From positions 1 through 64,000 of the forward strand of contig NZ_ABOX02000011.1 in NCBI RefSeq assembly GCF_000172555.1: DNA of 64,000 bases, written 5' to 3'. A program made the translations under genes and the position numbers. Every line of letters begins with the position of its first letter. Position 1 is the first letter of the stretch. The notes under the pieces are model-generated. The model searched no databases. It saw nothing but the letters and a program-made list of their open reading frames with translations, and was not told the origin of the DNA. This DNA is from Pedosphaera parvula Ellin514. Its GTDB lineage: Bacteria > Verrucomicrobiota > Verrucomicrobiia > Limisphaerales > Pedosphaeraceae. This document shows positions 37,124 through 46,793 of this stretch, piece by piece.

Positions 37124-37735
37124 TTATTTTCGGACAATTTCCATTGGTTTCCACACCGTCGGATTGTTCGCTGGCTCAAGATCATGCGCACCAAACTTGG
37201 GAACCGGAAATTCACTTGGGGCTTCTGGATCCAGGTGGCGTGGTCGATTTGGGCCCGTCAACTTCTGTGCATCGATCTTCCTTTGCAGCGCCATGAACGC
37301 CTCGATCAAAGCCTCCGGTCTTGGTGGACATCCGGGGATATGCACGTCGACAGGAATAAAACGATCAATTCCCTTCAGGACGTTATAGCCCTGTTTGAAT
37401 GGCCCACCTGAAATCGCACAGGCTCCCATGGCTATCACGTACTTCGGTTCGGGCATCTGATTGTAAAGACGCACAACCTGCGGAGCCATCTTCTTGGTCA
37501 CGGTGCCGGCAACAATCATCAGGTCGGCCTGTCGCGGCGACGGACGAAATACCTCCGCACCAAACCTTGCCAGGTCATAACGAGCCATCGTGGTTGCAAT
37601 CATTTCAATCGCGCAGCAAGCCAGTCCAAATTGCATTGGCCAGACCGAGTTTTTCCGTCCCCAGTTGTACAACGCTTCCATGGAGGTCGTGAAGATCCCC
37701 TGCTTGCTCAATTCATTGCGCAGTCCTTCGTCCAT
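37124..37735 (-). CDS. nuoB: NADH-quinone oxidoreductase subunit B
   Basis: About 203 residues. It carries the terminal cluster N2. The ligands are visible as tandem cysteines in [12 protein letters not shown], then [10 protein letters not shown] and [13 protein letters not shown]. The quinone-site loop around [21 protein letters not shown] is intact. The last ~45 residues (after [11 protein letters not shown]) form a proline-rich tail. It lies 15 bases after nuoA. Confidence 0.97.
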   Translation of the reverse strand: MDEGLRNELSKQGIFTTSMEALYNWGRKNSVWPMQFGLACCAIEMIATTMARYDLARFGAEVFRPSPRQADLMIVAGTVTKKMAPQVVRLYNQMPEPKYVIAMGACAISGGPFKQGYNVLKGIDRFIPVDVHIPGCPPRPEALIEAFMALQRKIDAQKLTGPNRPRHLDPEAPSEFPVPKFGAHDLEPANNPTVWKPMEIVRK

Positions 37736-37750
37736 GAATACTAGCTCAAC

Positions 37751-38128
37751 TCACTTCCAACTCAAAACGCCTTTCTGCCAGGCCCAGACCAGCCCTTCCA
37801 CCAACAGGAGCAAAAACACCACCATGGCGATGAAGGCACCAATCGGCAGACCGGTAAATGAAACCGCGAAAGGCAGCAAAAAAATTACCTCCACATCGAA
37901 AATAAGAAAAATAATCCCATAAAGATAATACTCTGACCTGAATTGCACCCATGCATCCCCTTTGGCTTCAAGACCGCATTCGTAAATAGCGTTCTTATCA
38001 GGTCCGGGCTTTTTTGGTGAAAATTTCTTTGACCAGACCCACGCGGTAAAGAGAGGTGCAACTGCAAAGAGAACTGCTGCGATGAGAAACACAGCAATGA
38101 GTAAGTAGGGATTATAATCGACAGCCAT
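37751..38128 (-). CDS. nuoA: NADH-quinone oxidoreductase subunit A
   Basis: About 125 residues with three membrane helices, and the first gene of the operon. The conserved loop KNAIYECGLEAKGDAWVQFRSEYYLYGI contains the Cys-Gly pair typical of NuoA, and FLIFDVEVIFLLPFAV is the Asp/Glu-containing second helix. The 106 bases upstream hold a weak promoter candidate. Confidence 0.95.
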   Translation of the reverse strand: MAVDYNPYLLIAVFLIAAVLFAVAPLFTAWVWSKKFSPKKPGPDKNAIYECGLEAKGDAWVQFRSEYYLYGIIFLIFDVEVIFLLPFAVSFTGLPIGAFIAMVVFLLLLVEGLVWAWQKGVLSWK

Positions 38129-38163
38129 AAATACCGACCCACTTTGTTACTTTTTCACAAGCA

Positions 38164-38192
38164 ACGGTAATTGTTGCAAATCAAGGAGTCAA
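38164..38192 (-). promoter_or_regulatory. possible promoter of the nuo operon
   Basis: Reading leftward, TTGACT (38192-38187) is followed 17 bases later by TACCGT (38169-38164), a poor -10. A small inverted repeat, GCAAC/GTTGC (38161-38165 and 38173-38177), overlaps it. This is only a candidate. Confidence 0.25.
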
Positions 38193-38234
38193 GAGTCGCA
38201 GGTGCAATTCAACTTGTGACCGTGCAGCCCGGAA

Positions 38235-38501
38235 CTATTGAGAATCTGTTCTGCGGAGACCTACGGAATGAGCGATGTCGTCAAACTCTTCCCGGCTGAC
38301 TTCCTCAAGCTTTTTCCCTTTCTTAGTCAGCTTCTCATTAATTTTGATGACCTTCTCAGTCATGTCCTCATGAGTTTCCTGCCCGCCGCCAACGAGAGCA
38401 AAATTAGGGCCGGTCGTAATGCGTTTGTGGCCATCAGAATCCAACCCAACACCCAAAATCATGGCCTTCGGTGATTTGTTCTTCTTTGACGAATTCGCCA
38501 T
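38235..38501 (-). CDS. small conserved hypothetical protein, 88 aa
   Basis: Function unknown. It is a basic, soluble protein. After a Lys/Ser-rich start (MANSSKKNKSPKA) comes MILGVGLDSDGHKRITTGPNF and LVGGGQETHEDMTEKVIKINE, then LTKKGKKLEEVSREEFDDI. I recall small proteins of this pattern from Planctomycetes and Verrucomicrobia but no assigned role. The G-V-G-L-D, GPNF and GG..ETHE..TE motifs are the conserved parts as far as I can judge. It is 106 bases upstream of nuoA on the same strand and downstream of the dnaJ-like gene across a 239-base gap, so it may have its own transcript. Confidence 0.7.
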   Translation of the reverse strand: MANSSKKNKSPKAMILGVGLDSDGHKRITTGPNFALVGGGQETHEDMTEKVIKINEKLTKKGKKLEEVSREEFDDIAHSVGLRRTDSQ

Positions 38502-38740
38502 GTAAAAAAACGTAAAGCCTTATTTCAGAAAATACAAAGCGAAAAGTTTTCTTTGAAAACCCGGAGAAGGTTCTCTACGGGCGGAATTTAGGTGAACTCT
38601 CAGGTAAATGCGTGCGAACAACTACCTGGCACCAACTGTGCTCAAGCGATGAAAAGAACATGAGTGTCTCTCTGATTACAGGCTTCTCGAAGCCTCCATC
38701 AAAGAGTTATCGAACCAACACCCTGCTGCCCGGACGAAAG

Positions 38741-39814
38741 TTATGCTCGAGGATTAAAATGCGATATTTTGCCGAGTTGCTCCCAAACTTTTCTCTCTTC
38801 ATCAGAAATTTTATCGGGGACTTCAACACGTGTTACCACGATCAAATCACCGTTCGTTCCCGAACGTTGCGGGAGACCACGTCCTCGAACACGAAACTTT
38901 TGCCCGCTTTGCGTCCCAGGTGGAATTTTGATATTTACTGTTCCATCAACCGTGGGAACTGAAAGATTCGTTCCCAACACCGCTTCCCAAGGCGCAAGAT
39001 CCGCCTCATAAATGAGATTGTGGTCTTCCACCTTGAAATCCGGATGCTTGGATAACCGCACTTTCAAATACAGATCGCCCGGAGGACCGCCATTCAGCCC
39101 GGCTTCGCCCCGTCCCGGGATTCGCAGGCGTTGTCCTTCTGTCACTCCAGCGGGAATTTTTACCTGGTAGGTTTCGGTCTTGGTTACGTGCCCGCTGCCG
39201 GAGCAGGTTGGGCAGACGCGTCCATTTTTTTCGCCCGTACCTCCGCAGGTCTCGCACGGAACCGCCCGACGCAGTGAAATGGAACGAACCGAGCCGCGCA
39301 TGGCTTCCTCGAGCGTCACCATGATCTCGCCCTCAACGTCCCGGCCTTTCTCCGCCAAATTCTCACCGGCGAATCCGCCACGCCCCCCAAATCCGCCACC
39401 GGCATCACCTCCACGGCCACCGCGCATTCGGGAGCCAAAAAGTTGCTCAAAGAAATCACTGAAGCCGGTGGTACCACCAAATTCAAAATCGTACTCCTGC
39501 CTTTGGCCAGCTCTGCCGCCTCCGCCAAAAGGCGTGCCTTGCTGCTGATACTGCCAGCCCGGCGGAGGACGGAATTCGGACCCCTGCTTCCAGTTGGGGC
39601 CAAGTTCGTCATACTTCTTGCGCTTGGCGGAATCGCTCAGCACCTCGTATGCTTCGTTGATTTCCTTGAATTTTTCCTCGGCTCCTTTTTTGGTCTTGGC
39701 CACGTCCGGGTGGTACTGGCGGGCGAGTTTGCGAAATGCTTTTTTTATCTCCTCGTCACTCGCACTGCGAGGAACTCCAAGAACTTCGTAATAATCTTTG
39801 AATTGCACGGCCAT
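38741..39814 (-). CDS. DnaJ-like co-chaperone with reduced zinc finger
   Basis: About 357 residues. The start at 39814 ([14 protein letters not shown]) is preceded by GGGA at good spacing. The J-domain (residues ~5-70) has the essential HPD in [12 protein letters not shown] Gly/Phe/Arg-rich linker (~75-155) follows, with [17 protein letters not shown]. The zinc region contains only two CxxCxGxG motifs (CETCGGTG and CPTCSGSG) where standard DnaJ has four, so it can hold one zinc ion and not two. The two client-binding beta domains and the short dimerisation end follow ([24 protein letters not shown]). The protein stimulates DnaK ATPase and hands over clients; the half zinc finger would put it between DnaJ and CbpA types. 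It lies 76 bases downstream of ftsH and may be co-transcribed with it. Confidence 0.92.
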   Translation of the reverse strand: MAVQFKDYYEVLGVPRSASDEEIKKAFRKLARQYHPDVAKTKKGAEEKFKEINEAYEVLSDSAKRKKYDELGPNWKQGSEFRPPPGWQYQQQGTPFGGGGRAGQRQEYDFEFGGTTGFSDFFEQLFGSRMRGGRGGDAGGGFGGRGGFAGENLAEKGRDVEGEIMVTLEEAMRGSVRSISLRRAVPCETCGGTGEKNGRVCPTCSGSGHVTKTETYQVKIPAGVTEGQRLRIPGRGEAGLNGGPPGDLYLKVRLSKHPDFKVEDHNLIYEADLAPWEAVLGTNLSVPTVDGTVNIKIPPGTQSGQKFRVRGRGLPQRSGTNGDLIVVTRVEVPDKISDEERKVWEQLGKISHFNPRA

Positions 39815-39890
39815 AATTTCCCAAAGCAATCTGCTGGACTTCGATTACGACATGAGTCGTATCAATTCTCCAGCAAAAACGTGCATTCAA

Positions 39891-41852
39891 TTACGGATTT
39901 GTCAAAATCCCCGGTCTGGGTGCGGATGGTTGTTCACGATGTTCCCCATCAACGGCCTCCATTCCAATCAACTTCCTGAAAGTTTGGCCGTCCATGCTTT
40001 CGCGCTTCAGCAACTCCCGTGTCACCAACTCAAGTTGATCTCTGTGTTCATTAATAATTTGCTTGGCTTCTGTATAGGCACAATCAAGGAGTTGCTTCAC
40101 TTCCCTATCGATTTCCTCGGCAGTCTTTTCACTACAGTCCAGTTGAAAGCTGCCATCACCACTATTCAAATAAAAAGGCCCATGCCTCTGTGCGGAACGT
40201 GCCAGCCCCAGTCGTTCATTCATTCCAAAAAGGCAGATCATTTGCCGGGCCATGGCCGTGACCCGTTCCAAATCGTTTTCTGCTCCCGTAGTGACTTCAC
40301 CGAATACCACCTGTTCTGCCGCACGACCGCCCAATGCACCTCGTATGCGATCAATCAACTCCGAGCGAGTCATCAGGTACTGATCTTCCTCGGGAAGTTG
40401 CAAGGTATAACCCAAAGCAGCGCGCCCCCGTGGAATAATACTGATCTTGTGCACCGGATCAGCATGTTTGCTGTAAGCAGCAACCAGGGCATGGCCGGTT
40501 TCGTGGTAGGCCACCCGTCGTTTGATTTCCTCAGTCATCCTCCGGCTCTTGCGCTCCGGGCCTGCCACGACTTTTTCCACCGCTTCTTCCAAATCACGCT
40601 CTTCAATTCTGCGCGCATTTCGTCGGGCTGCCAAAAGCGCTGCCTCATTAACGGCATTGGCGAGGTCAGCACCGGAAAATCCAGGTGTTGACTTGGCAAT
40701 CCTCCGCAGTTGCACATCGTCCGCCAGTGGGACCAGGCGCGTGTGCACCCGAAGAATAGCCTCTCTCCCCTCAATATCCGGTGCATCCACTATTACCTGC
40801 CGATCAAAGCGGCCCGGACGCAACAGCGCGCGATCAAGCACCTCAGGACGGTTCGTTGCGGCCAGCAGAATGACGCCGGTATTTGGCGCAAAGCCATCCA
40901 TTTCCACCAGCAATGCATTCAACGTCTGTTCGCGTTCGTCGTTTACCGGTCCCACGTGTACACCACGTTCGCGTCCAATGGCATCCAACTCATCAATAAA
41001 GACAATGCACGGTGCCTGTGCCTTTGCCTGGACAAATAAGTCTCGCACCCGCGCAGCACCCACCCCCACGAACATCTCCACGAAGTCACTGCCGCTGATG
41101 GAAAAGAAAGGAACCTGGGCTTCACCTGCAACCGCCTTCGCCAACAATGTCTTGCCAGTTCCGGGAGGGCCTACCAACAAAACGCCCTTGGGAATTTTGG
41201 CTCCCAATGACTTGTAACGGTTCGGATTCTTTAGAAAATCCACCACTTCCTGCAGTTCATACTTTGCTTCATCGCATCCGGCAACGTCGTTGAACGTAAC
41301 CCCCGTCTCCTTCTCAGCAACCAACCTGGCGCGACTCTTCCCGAAACTCAGAATGGATTGTCCAGCCCCTCCCGACCCCATCCGGCGGCTGATGAAAGAC
41401 CAAATGACCACCATCAACCCAAGCGGTAAAATCCATGCAAGTAAAACCTGCGAAAGTATTCCAGGTCGTACTCCGGTAAAATTAACCTTGGCCGCCTCCA
41501 GTTCCTCAACCAGTTTGGGATCTTCCACCCGGATGGTTCTAAAATTGAATGGCTTATCGAGGCCCGCAGTCGCGTTTGTTTGATTTTGATTACTCTTTGG
41601 GACAGCAGTGGCTTTCGGCTGAATTCTGCCTTCAATGCTATCGGTTTTAACAACCGCTTCGGTTATGGCTCCAGACCGTAAATAATTTTTAAAATCGCTA
41701 TACGAAATATTTTTGACAGATAAACCGGAAATAGTTCCCTGCCACATCCAAATAAAAAGGAACATCAATGGAAGATACCAAATAATTGCGGTCCATGCAT
41801 TTCGAGGACTCTTGGGGTTTCCCTTCGGCAAAGGTGGTTTGTCGGGTTTCAT
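39891..41852 (-). CDS. ftsH: ATP-dependent zinc metalloprotease
   Basis: About 653 residues. Two membrane helices (residues ~20-37 and ~137-155) flank a periplasmic domain with an unusual Asn/Thr/Gln-rich patch. The AAA module has Walker A GPPGTGKT, Walker [12 protein letters not shown], the pore motif F-V in [11 protein letters not shown], and the second region of homology [20 protein letters not shown]. The protease site is [12 protein letters not shown] (H-E-x-x-H), with the third metal ligand in the GAENDLE region. It degrades misfolded and regulatory membrane proteins. The C-terminal tail after the protease domain is short and Pro-rich. It is divergent from the plus-strand glycosidase gene at 42098. 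Confidence 0.96.
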   Translation of the reverse strand: MKPDKPPLPKGNPKSPRNAWTAIIWYLPLMFLFIWMWQGTISGLSVKNISYSDFKNYLRSGAITEAVVKTDSIEGRIQPKATAVPKSNQNQTNATAGLDKPFNFRTIRVEDPKLVEELEAAKVNFTGVRPGILSQVLLAWILPLGLMVVIWSFISRRMGSGGAGQSILSFGKSRARLVAEKETGVTFNDVAGCDEAKYELQEVVDFLKNPNRYKSLGAKIPKGVLLVGPPGTGKTLLAKAVAGEAQVPFFSISGSDFVEMFVGVGAARVRDLFVQAKAQAPCIVFIDELDAIGRERGVHVGPVNDEREQTLNALLVEMDGFAPNTGVILLAATNRPEVLDRALLRPGRFDRQVIVDAPDIEGREAILRVHTRLVPLADDVQLRRIAKSTPGFSGADLANAVNEAALLAARRNARRIEERDLEEAVEKVVAGPERKSRRMTEEIKRRVAYHETGHALVAAYSKHADPVHKISIIPRGRAALGYTLQLPEEDQYLMTRSELIDRIRGALGGRAAEQVVFGEVTTGAENDLERVTAMARQMICLFGMNERLGLARSAQRHGPFYLNSGDGSFQLDCSEKTAEEIDREVKQLLDCAYTEAKQIINEHRDQLELVTRELLKRESMDGQTFRKLIGMEAVDGEHREQPSAPRPGILTNP

Positions 41853-42097
41853 GCCTTGAAATTGTTTGCATCTGCTTCCATGCTACTGCGAACAACCGTT
41901 TTAGCTGTTCTCTTTAACATAGTTCCCCGCTCGGAGATTTCAAACTCCAGTCCGCAGTTCCAGAAATTCCCCAATGAATCCGCACATCATCGCCAACCGC
42001 ATTTGGCATGTGTTAACCACAGGTTTGACACCTTCCCACGTTTATTGTCTGATGCCGCTTCGTTTGGACAACTGAACTTATGATTCCTGATCATTAC

Positions 42098-43759
42098 ATG
42101 AAGCGTACGTCTTGGCGGCTTTGGCGTTTTTTGTCCATTATTTGCTTTTTTCTCTCAAATACCTGCTTCTGCCAGGCAAAGGTCATCCCTTGGCCTGTGA
42201 TTGCAAAGTGGGGTGTTTTTGAGAAGGAATTCAGGAGTTCGGTTACCTATGCCAATCCTTTGCAGGACATCACGCTAAGCGTTGAATTTACCTCTCCGCA
42301 GGGTGAAAAAATTAAAACGTATGGTTTCTGGGATGGAGCACGTATCTGGAAGTTCCGCTTCTCTCCCGATCAAGCGGGCAAATGGACATATCAAACCTCT
42401 TGTTCCGATGCCGCCAATACCAACTTGAATAAGGTAATAGGCGAATTCCTCTGCGTTAAGACCACCCGCAAATCACGCTTTGATCTTCATGGGCCCATCC
42501 AATTGTCACACGATCAGGTTTGTCTCGAACACCAGGATCATACTCCGTTTCTGTGGTTGGCAGATATCGCCTGGAGCGGCGCACTGCTTTCGAAATCTAC
42601 CGAGTGGGAAACGTACGCCGGACAACGGGCAAAACAGAGCTTCACGGCCGTTCAGTGGGTGGCTGCTCCCGGTAGGAATTCCAGAAATCAAAGCGTTTTC
42701 GAAAGCACCTCTACAACCCTCACCATCAACCTCAACCTCTTTCAGCAGCTCGATTCAAGGATCGAAACCCTCAACCGCGCAGGTCTGTTGAGCGCAATTC
42801 TTCCGCTGCGAGATTTAGAGGCGCAAGCCCCTGGCTTGGAAACCATTCCCGAGGAACAAGCGGTTCAGCTTCTCCGTTACATGGTCGCCCGCTGGGGAGC
42901 TTACAATGTGGCATGGATAATCATGTGCGAGGGCGATAATCTGAGCACTCAAGTGGCACGTTGGAAACGCGTCGGACGAAGTGTGTTCGCGAATCAGCAC
43001 CACGCGCCGGTAATTTTGCACCCCGGAACAACTTACTGGGTGTTGGATGAATTCCGTGCTGAACCCTGGGTTGATGTTTTAAGTTACCAAAGTGGGCAGG
43101 AAGCGGACGACAACGCTCTGCAATGGCTTCTTGCTGGTCCATTGGCGATAGACTGGCAACGGGTTCCCTTGAAACCGTTCATTAATCTGGCCCCTTATTA
43201 CGAGAACTCGTCTGCCCCAGCCTCTGTTACACAGACCTCCATGGTCCGCCGCCTCATTTATTGGAGCCTGCTCAATGCACCCACTGCCGGGGTCAGCTAC
43301 GGTGCTGACGGAGTTTGGAATTGGCAAAAGGAGGCTGCAAATAAAAGACCAAACTCAAACGCTGGGTCTCCTGTCTGGCAAAAGAACCTCACAATGCCTG
43401 TTGCGGAACAAATGAAAATAGTTGGGCAAATTTTTAACTCCATCGAGTTCTGGCGGCTAAGACCCGCACCCGGGATGCTCGTCGTGCAACCGGGTGATGA
43501 ACATCCGGCCCGACACATATCCGCTACGCAAAGCTCCCTCAAGGATTTATCGGTGATCTATATTCCGGAAGAACGCTCAGTCGATTTGAAAGCAACCACG
43601 ATTCCAACCCCATTGAAAGCCACCTGGATTAATGCACGAACTGGCGATCGCATGGATGCTGTCGGATACGTAGCCGGACCAATCTGCCGGTTCATTACTC
43701 CTCAGCCCGGCGACTGGCTTTTGCTAATCCAACCAGATCCTTTACCATCAGCACATTGA
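42098..43759 (+). CDS. exported DUF5060/DUF4038-type glycoside hydrolase-like protein
   Basis: About 553 residues. The start at 42098 (MKRTSWRLWRFLSIICFFL) gives a basic n-region and a hydrophobic signal, with cleavage near CFCQA. An N-terminal Ig-like DUF5060 domain (~30-135) shows WGVFEKEF, ANPLQDITLSVEFTSPQG and GFWDGARIWKFRFSPDQAG. A TIM-barrel region of the DUF4038 kind (~145-440) follows (FDLHGPIQ, FLWLADIAW, and LLRYMVARWGAYNVAWIIMCEGDN with an acidic residue at a typical strand end). The last ~90 residues resemble the C-terminal sandwich attached to such barrels (LKATWINARTGDRMDAVG). It is likely a secreted or periplasmic polysaccharide enzyme with unknown substrate. It converges with anmK; the stops are separated by a 9-bp inverted repeat. 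Confidence 0.85.
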   Translation: MKRTSWRLWRFLSIICFFLSNTCFCQAKVIPWPVIAKWGVFEKEFRSSVTYANPLQDITLSVEFTSPQGEKIKTYGFWDGARIWKFRFSPDQAGKWTYQTSCSDAANTNLNKVIGEFLCVKTTRKSRFDLHGPIQLSHDQVCLEHQDHTPFLWLADIAWSGALLSKSTEWETYAGQRAKQSFTAVQWVAAPGRNSRNQSVFESTSTTLTINLNLFQQLDSRIETLNRAGLLSAILPLRDLEAQAPGLETIPEEQAVQLLRYMVARWGAYNVAWIIMCEGDNLSTQVARWKRVGRSVFANQHHAPVILHPGTTYWVLDEFRAEPWVDVLSYQSGQEADDNALQWLLAGPLAIDWQRVPLKPFINLAPYYENSSAPASVTQTSMVRRLIYWSLLNAPTAGVSYGADGVWNWQKEAANKRPNSNAGSPVWQKNLTMPVAEQMKIVGQIFNSIEFWRLRPAPGMLVVQPGDEHPARHISATQSSLKDLSVIYIPEERSVDLKATTIPTPLKATWINARTGDRMDAVGYVAGPICRFITPQPGDWLLLIQPDPLPSAH

Positions 43760-43763
43760 TAGC

Positions 43764-43798
43764 GATGACGGTGACGGCTTGTTTGAAATACCGTCATC
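43764..43798. repeat. 9-bp inverted repeat between convergent genes
   Basis: Gatgacggt (43764-43772) and accgtcatc (43790-43798) are perfect complements around a 17-base loop. It could end transcription from both sides, but no T run follows on either strand. It touches the stop codon of the kinase gene. Confidence 0.45.
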
Positions 43799-44994
43799 TA
43801 TTCCTTCCAGGAATTACCCGGAACAATCTTGCCTAAAACAACCGACCGTTTGGCTCCAGTAGCAGACGGTACGTTCGAAGGCCGATGGTTTAAGGTTTCA
43901 TGCGCCAGGATGGCGAAGGCCAGCGCTTCCTTGGCTGCACTCGAATTGCCCAAATCGTCCTGCGTCAGAACAGTTACCGGAGAAATCAATTCCGCCAACA
44001 TGTTTTGAAGTGTGGGATTTTTAGCTCCTCCCCCACCCAGGATGACTTGCATATCTTTAATCAGTTTGGCGGAAATCTTCGGGAAAATGAACTTTTGATA
44101 AGCTTGTGCTATACTGGCGGCAGTAAACATCGTGGCGGTGGCAATGATGTCTTCATCTTTCAGGCGCAGCTCGCGCGCCGCATTCAAAAGCGATTGCACA
44201 AAAGGCGCGCCAAACTCTTCACGACCGGTGGTTTTAGGTGGTTTGCGAGCGAGAAATGGATGGCGCAGTAATCGACTTAACAGTTTTTCAGAAACTTTTC
44301 CGCGAGCAGCCCAGGAGCCTCCACGATCATAGGTAAACCGCCCGGAACTCAAAGCCATTACTACAGCATCCATCACCATGTTACCAGGCCCCGTGTCGAA
44401 GGCTTGGACTTGATCCAATCTGGCATTGGGAGGCAGGTAGGTGAGATTCCCAATTCCTCCAATATTCTGCAAAATTCGCGGATGTTTTTTATCGGCATGA
44501 ATTGCCCAATCGACATATGGAACCAATGGCGCCCCCTGTCCTCCGGCAGCCATATCGCGAACACGAAAATCAGCGACGGTAGTGATGCCAGTTCTTTCAG
44601 CGATGACTGCAGGCTCGGCAATTTGCAAGGTGGAGGGAGTTTTGGCACGCGGCAAATGATGGACAGTCTGACCATGAGACCCAATTGCGGCAATTTCCCC
44701 GGGTTTCAAGCCAGCTTTTTGAATCACTGCCAAAGCTGCGCGAGCGAAGTGTTCACCGAGTAGAAAATTTAGCTCACAGATTTCTGCGACCGTTCCATGC
44801 AGGCAGGCACATAGAATCCGTTCACGCAGTGCTTTGGGCCAGGGATACTGTACATGCGCCATCAATTGCGCCTTAAGTCCGCGCGCTGTGCCCGAAACAC
44901 TTGCAACCACAGCATCAATCCCGTCAGTCGATGTGCCCGACATTAACCCGATGAAATGGCGAGCATTTCGTCGGCGCTGAATTCTTTTGCGCAT
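43798..44994 (-). CDS. anmK: anhydro-N-acetylmuramic acid kinase
   Basis: About 398 residues. It has an actin-like two-domain ATPase fold with the family's opening FIGLMSGTSTDGIDAVV, AAIGSHGQTVHHLPR, TTVADFRVRDMAAGGQGAPLVP (Asp and Arg at the active site), ILQNIGGIGNLTYLPP, AFDTGPGNMVMDAVV, and VILGGGGAKNPTLQNML. It converts 1,6-anhydro-MurNAc, released from peptidoglycan turnover, to MurNAc-6-phosphate for recycling, in the cytoplasm. No MurQ etherase gene is next to it in the window. The N-terminus (MRKRIQRRRNAR) is unusually basic. Confidence 0.95.
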   Translation of the reverse strand: MRKRIQRRRNARHFIGLMSGTSTDGIDAVVASVSGTARGLKAQLMAHVQYPWPKALRERILCACLHGTVAEICELNFLLGEHFARAALAVIQKAGLKPGEIAAIGSHGQTVHHLPRAKTPSTLQIAEPAVIAERTGITTVADFRVRDMAAGGQGAPLVPYVDWAIHADKKHPRILQNIGGIGNLTYLPPNARLDQVQAFDTGPGNMVMDAVVMALSSGRFTYDRGGSWAARGKVSEKLLSRLLRHPFLARKPPKTTGREEFGAPFVQSLLNAARELRLKDEDIIATATMFTAASIAQAYQKFIFPKISAKLIKDMQVILGGGGAKNPTLQNMLAELISPVTVLTQDDLGNSSAAKEALAFAILAHETLNHRPSNVPSATGAKRSVVLGKIVPGNSWKE

Positions 44995-45073
44995 GCCCTA
45001 AACTAGCGAACCGGCAAACCACGGACAAGAGATACCTTGGCTGACATTCCACCAGAAAAGAAGAGGACTTCCA

Positions 45074-45289
45074 TCAAGCCGTTCTCTCAATCGTGAAGCC
45101 GATTTTCACTGTGACCTGCCAATGGTTTATTTTGTTATCTTCGATCTGGCCACGTGTTTCAACCACCTCGAACCAACGCATGTTTCGCACACTCTGCCCG
45201 GCAACTGTCACAGCATTGTTAACCGCATCCTCCAGGCTTGTGGAAGATGATCCGACAATTTCAATTTTCTTGTAAACATGGTCTGTCAT
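45074..45289 (-). CDS. dodecin family flavin-binding protein
   Basis: About 71 residues, the full dodecin size. The start at 45289 ([15 protein letters not shown]) follows an AAAGGA ribosome site by about six bases. The single small domain of one helix and three strands contains [13 protein letters not shown] (helix), [13 protein letters not shown] (the Trp that stacks on flavin), and [13 protein letters not shown]. Twelve copies assemble into a hollow sphere that stores flavins in bacteria and archaea. The Gln at the usual position facing the flavin (VTRGQI-like) is seen in ETRGQIE. It is cytoplasmic. The gene is monocistronic or follows DUF2959 by 46 bases. Confidence 0.94.
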   Translation of the reverse strand: MTDHVYKKIEIVGSSSTSLEDAVNNAVTVAGQSVRNMRWFEVVETRGQIEDNKINHWQVTVKIGFTIERTA

Positions 45290-45335
45290 GACATTCCTTT
45301 CCAAACATTGGACTCGTATCGGCTGGTGGTCAGCA

Positions 45336-45977
45336 CTAATGCAGGTTCTGAATAAAGCGATCGGCCTCAGCTATGGAGGCGTTCATATCCGCCAGTAATT
45401 TGGTGATATCAGCCTGAATGTTGGCAGACTCACCCTGCAAAGATCCGATTGCTGCCGCATTCAGGTTGTGTTTGAGATACAATACTTGATCGTGAAATTG
45501 CGTTAAAACCGGATCCATGCTTCGTTCCGCCCGCTTTAATGCTTCATGCAGATCATCGTATCTCGCCCGTGTTTCTCGTAATTTGTCCCGACTGCCTTGC
45601 TGAAGGGTAGGAGAGGAGATTTGGTGAATTTCCTTTTCCCATTCTGTGAAGAGGTCCCCGGCGACCGTTTCCATCTGTTTGATCCGGTCATGAACCGCAT
45701 TAGCACGCTCCACAGAACGCTCATAATCTCGATTCAGCACATTGTAGGTTTTTTCAAGATTGCCCCCCTGGTAGCCATACAATTCCTTCAGATGCGTCAA
45801 GGCGTTGGTGAACTGCTGACTGGCCGCCTTCTGGTCGTCGCGCGCTTCCAGCACCTTCTTTTTCAAAATGTCTCGTTTATAAACCCCGAAGGTTTCCATG
45901 GTTGAATAGTACGCACCGCGACAACCGCAAATGAGGAGCATGGAAAAGAGAATCCCCAGCCAAAGGCGATGCTTCAT
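45336..45977 (-). CDS. DUF2959-type lipoprotein
   Basis: About 213 residues. The start at 45977 ([19 protein letters not shown]) gives a signal with lipobox LICGC, so lipid anchoring is expected; the 15-residue upstream extension was rejected. The mature part is a continuous set of long charged helices: [36 protein letters not shown], and a coiled coil through ~130-200, ending in [20 protein letters not shown]. This matches the DUF2959 group of small helical lipoproteins, whose role is unknown. It sits between dodecin and the DNA glycosylase gene on the same strand. Confidence 0.82.
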   Translation of the reverse strand: MKHRLWLGILFSMLLICGCRGAYYSTMETFGVYKRDILKKKVLEARDDQKAASQQFTNALTHLKELYGYQGGNLEKTYNVLNRDYERSVERANAVHDRIKQMETVAGDLFTEWEKEIHQISSPTLQQGSRDKLRETRARYDDLHEALKRAERSMDPVLTQFHDQVLYLKHNLNAAAIGSLQGESANIQADITKLLADMNASIAEADRFIQNLH

Positions 45978-46039
45978 ATTGCCCGCAAAGTAGCTCGGAC
46001 TAACGCACAATGCAACCGACACAACAAAACCTTAAGAGT

Positions 46040-46681
46040 CTAACTGCCAGCGGGTAGGGACTTTCTCGCACGGGAAATTCGGCGCGATACGAAAGGGCTG
46101 GCATCGAGGTAGAATCGCCATGGCTTATCTGCTGCTTTGGTAATTCCTATTCGTGTGGTTGTCACGATTGGTCCCCGGTCATTTATGTACGCTTTCCGAT
46201 CCGGATTTCGGGCGATGAATAGAGGAGACTCCGAATGGCATAAATCCGTTCCGTCCAGGTTGCGATCTATTTGCAAAGCCGTGCATAACTTGGCGGGTCC
46301 ATTGGTCAAATGTTTACGATCTGCCACCGGGCGCTGTTGATGCATGAAATCCTCCCCAATTTCCGGCTCCAGAGCACGAATCAGCACTGCCTCCCCTACG
46401 CCTGGAGGCTGGCACACGGCATTGAAGCAGCAATGGTAGCCATAAATAAGATAGACGTAACCATGGCCTGGCGGCCCCCACATCGCTTTGTTGCGCTCCG
46501 TCTTTCCACCAAAAGCGTGACAGGCGGGATCATCGGTCAGGTAGGCTTCCACCTCCACAATTGGTCCTCCACACGGCCCGTGTGGGGTATTCCGAATGAG
46601 CCAGTGGCCCAGAAGTGCCGGTGCTACTTCATCTGCTGCCGGTTGATAAAAGGATCGAGGTAACGGCACAAATTTGCTCAT
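46040..46681 (-). CDS. DNA-3-methyladenine glycosylase, AAG/MPG type
   Basis: About 213 residues, the normal bacterial size of this family. Active-site markers: LLGHWLIRN, IVEVEAYLTDDPACHAFGG (the catalytic Glu in VEVEAY), TERNKAMWGPPGHGYVYLIYGYH (Tyr flips the damaged base), AVLIRALEP, and LTNGPAKLC near the start of the last third. The enzyme removes alkylated and deaminated purines in base excision repair. The window also contains an unrelated AlkA-type glycosylase (55745), so alkylation damage is covered by two folds. The C-terminus ends in a basic stretch. Confidence 0.95.
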   Translation of the reverse strand: MSKFVPLPRSFYQPAADEVAPALLGHWLIRNTPHGPCGGPIVEVEAYLTDDPACHAFGGKTERNKAMWGPPGHGYVYLIYGYHCCFNAVCQPPGVGEAVLIRALEPEIGEDFMHQQRPVADRKHLTNGPAKLCTALQIDRNLDGTDLCHSESPLFIARNPDRKAYINDRGPIVTTTRIGITKAADKPWRFYLDASPFVSRRISRARKSLPAGS

Positions 46682-46793
46682 GAGCTAAACAAGTTTAAAT
46701 CGCTTTTCATTTAACTGTCGAGTTCCGCCATCCCCATCCCCCATGGCTGCGCCACTTTAAATTCCCTCCTATTTGAAGCATATTGTCGTTGCA

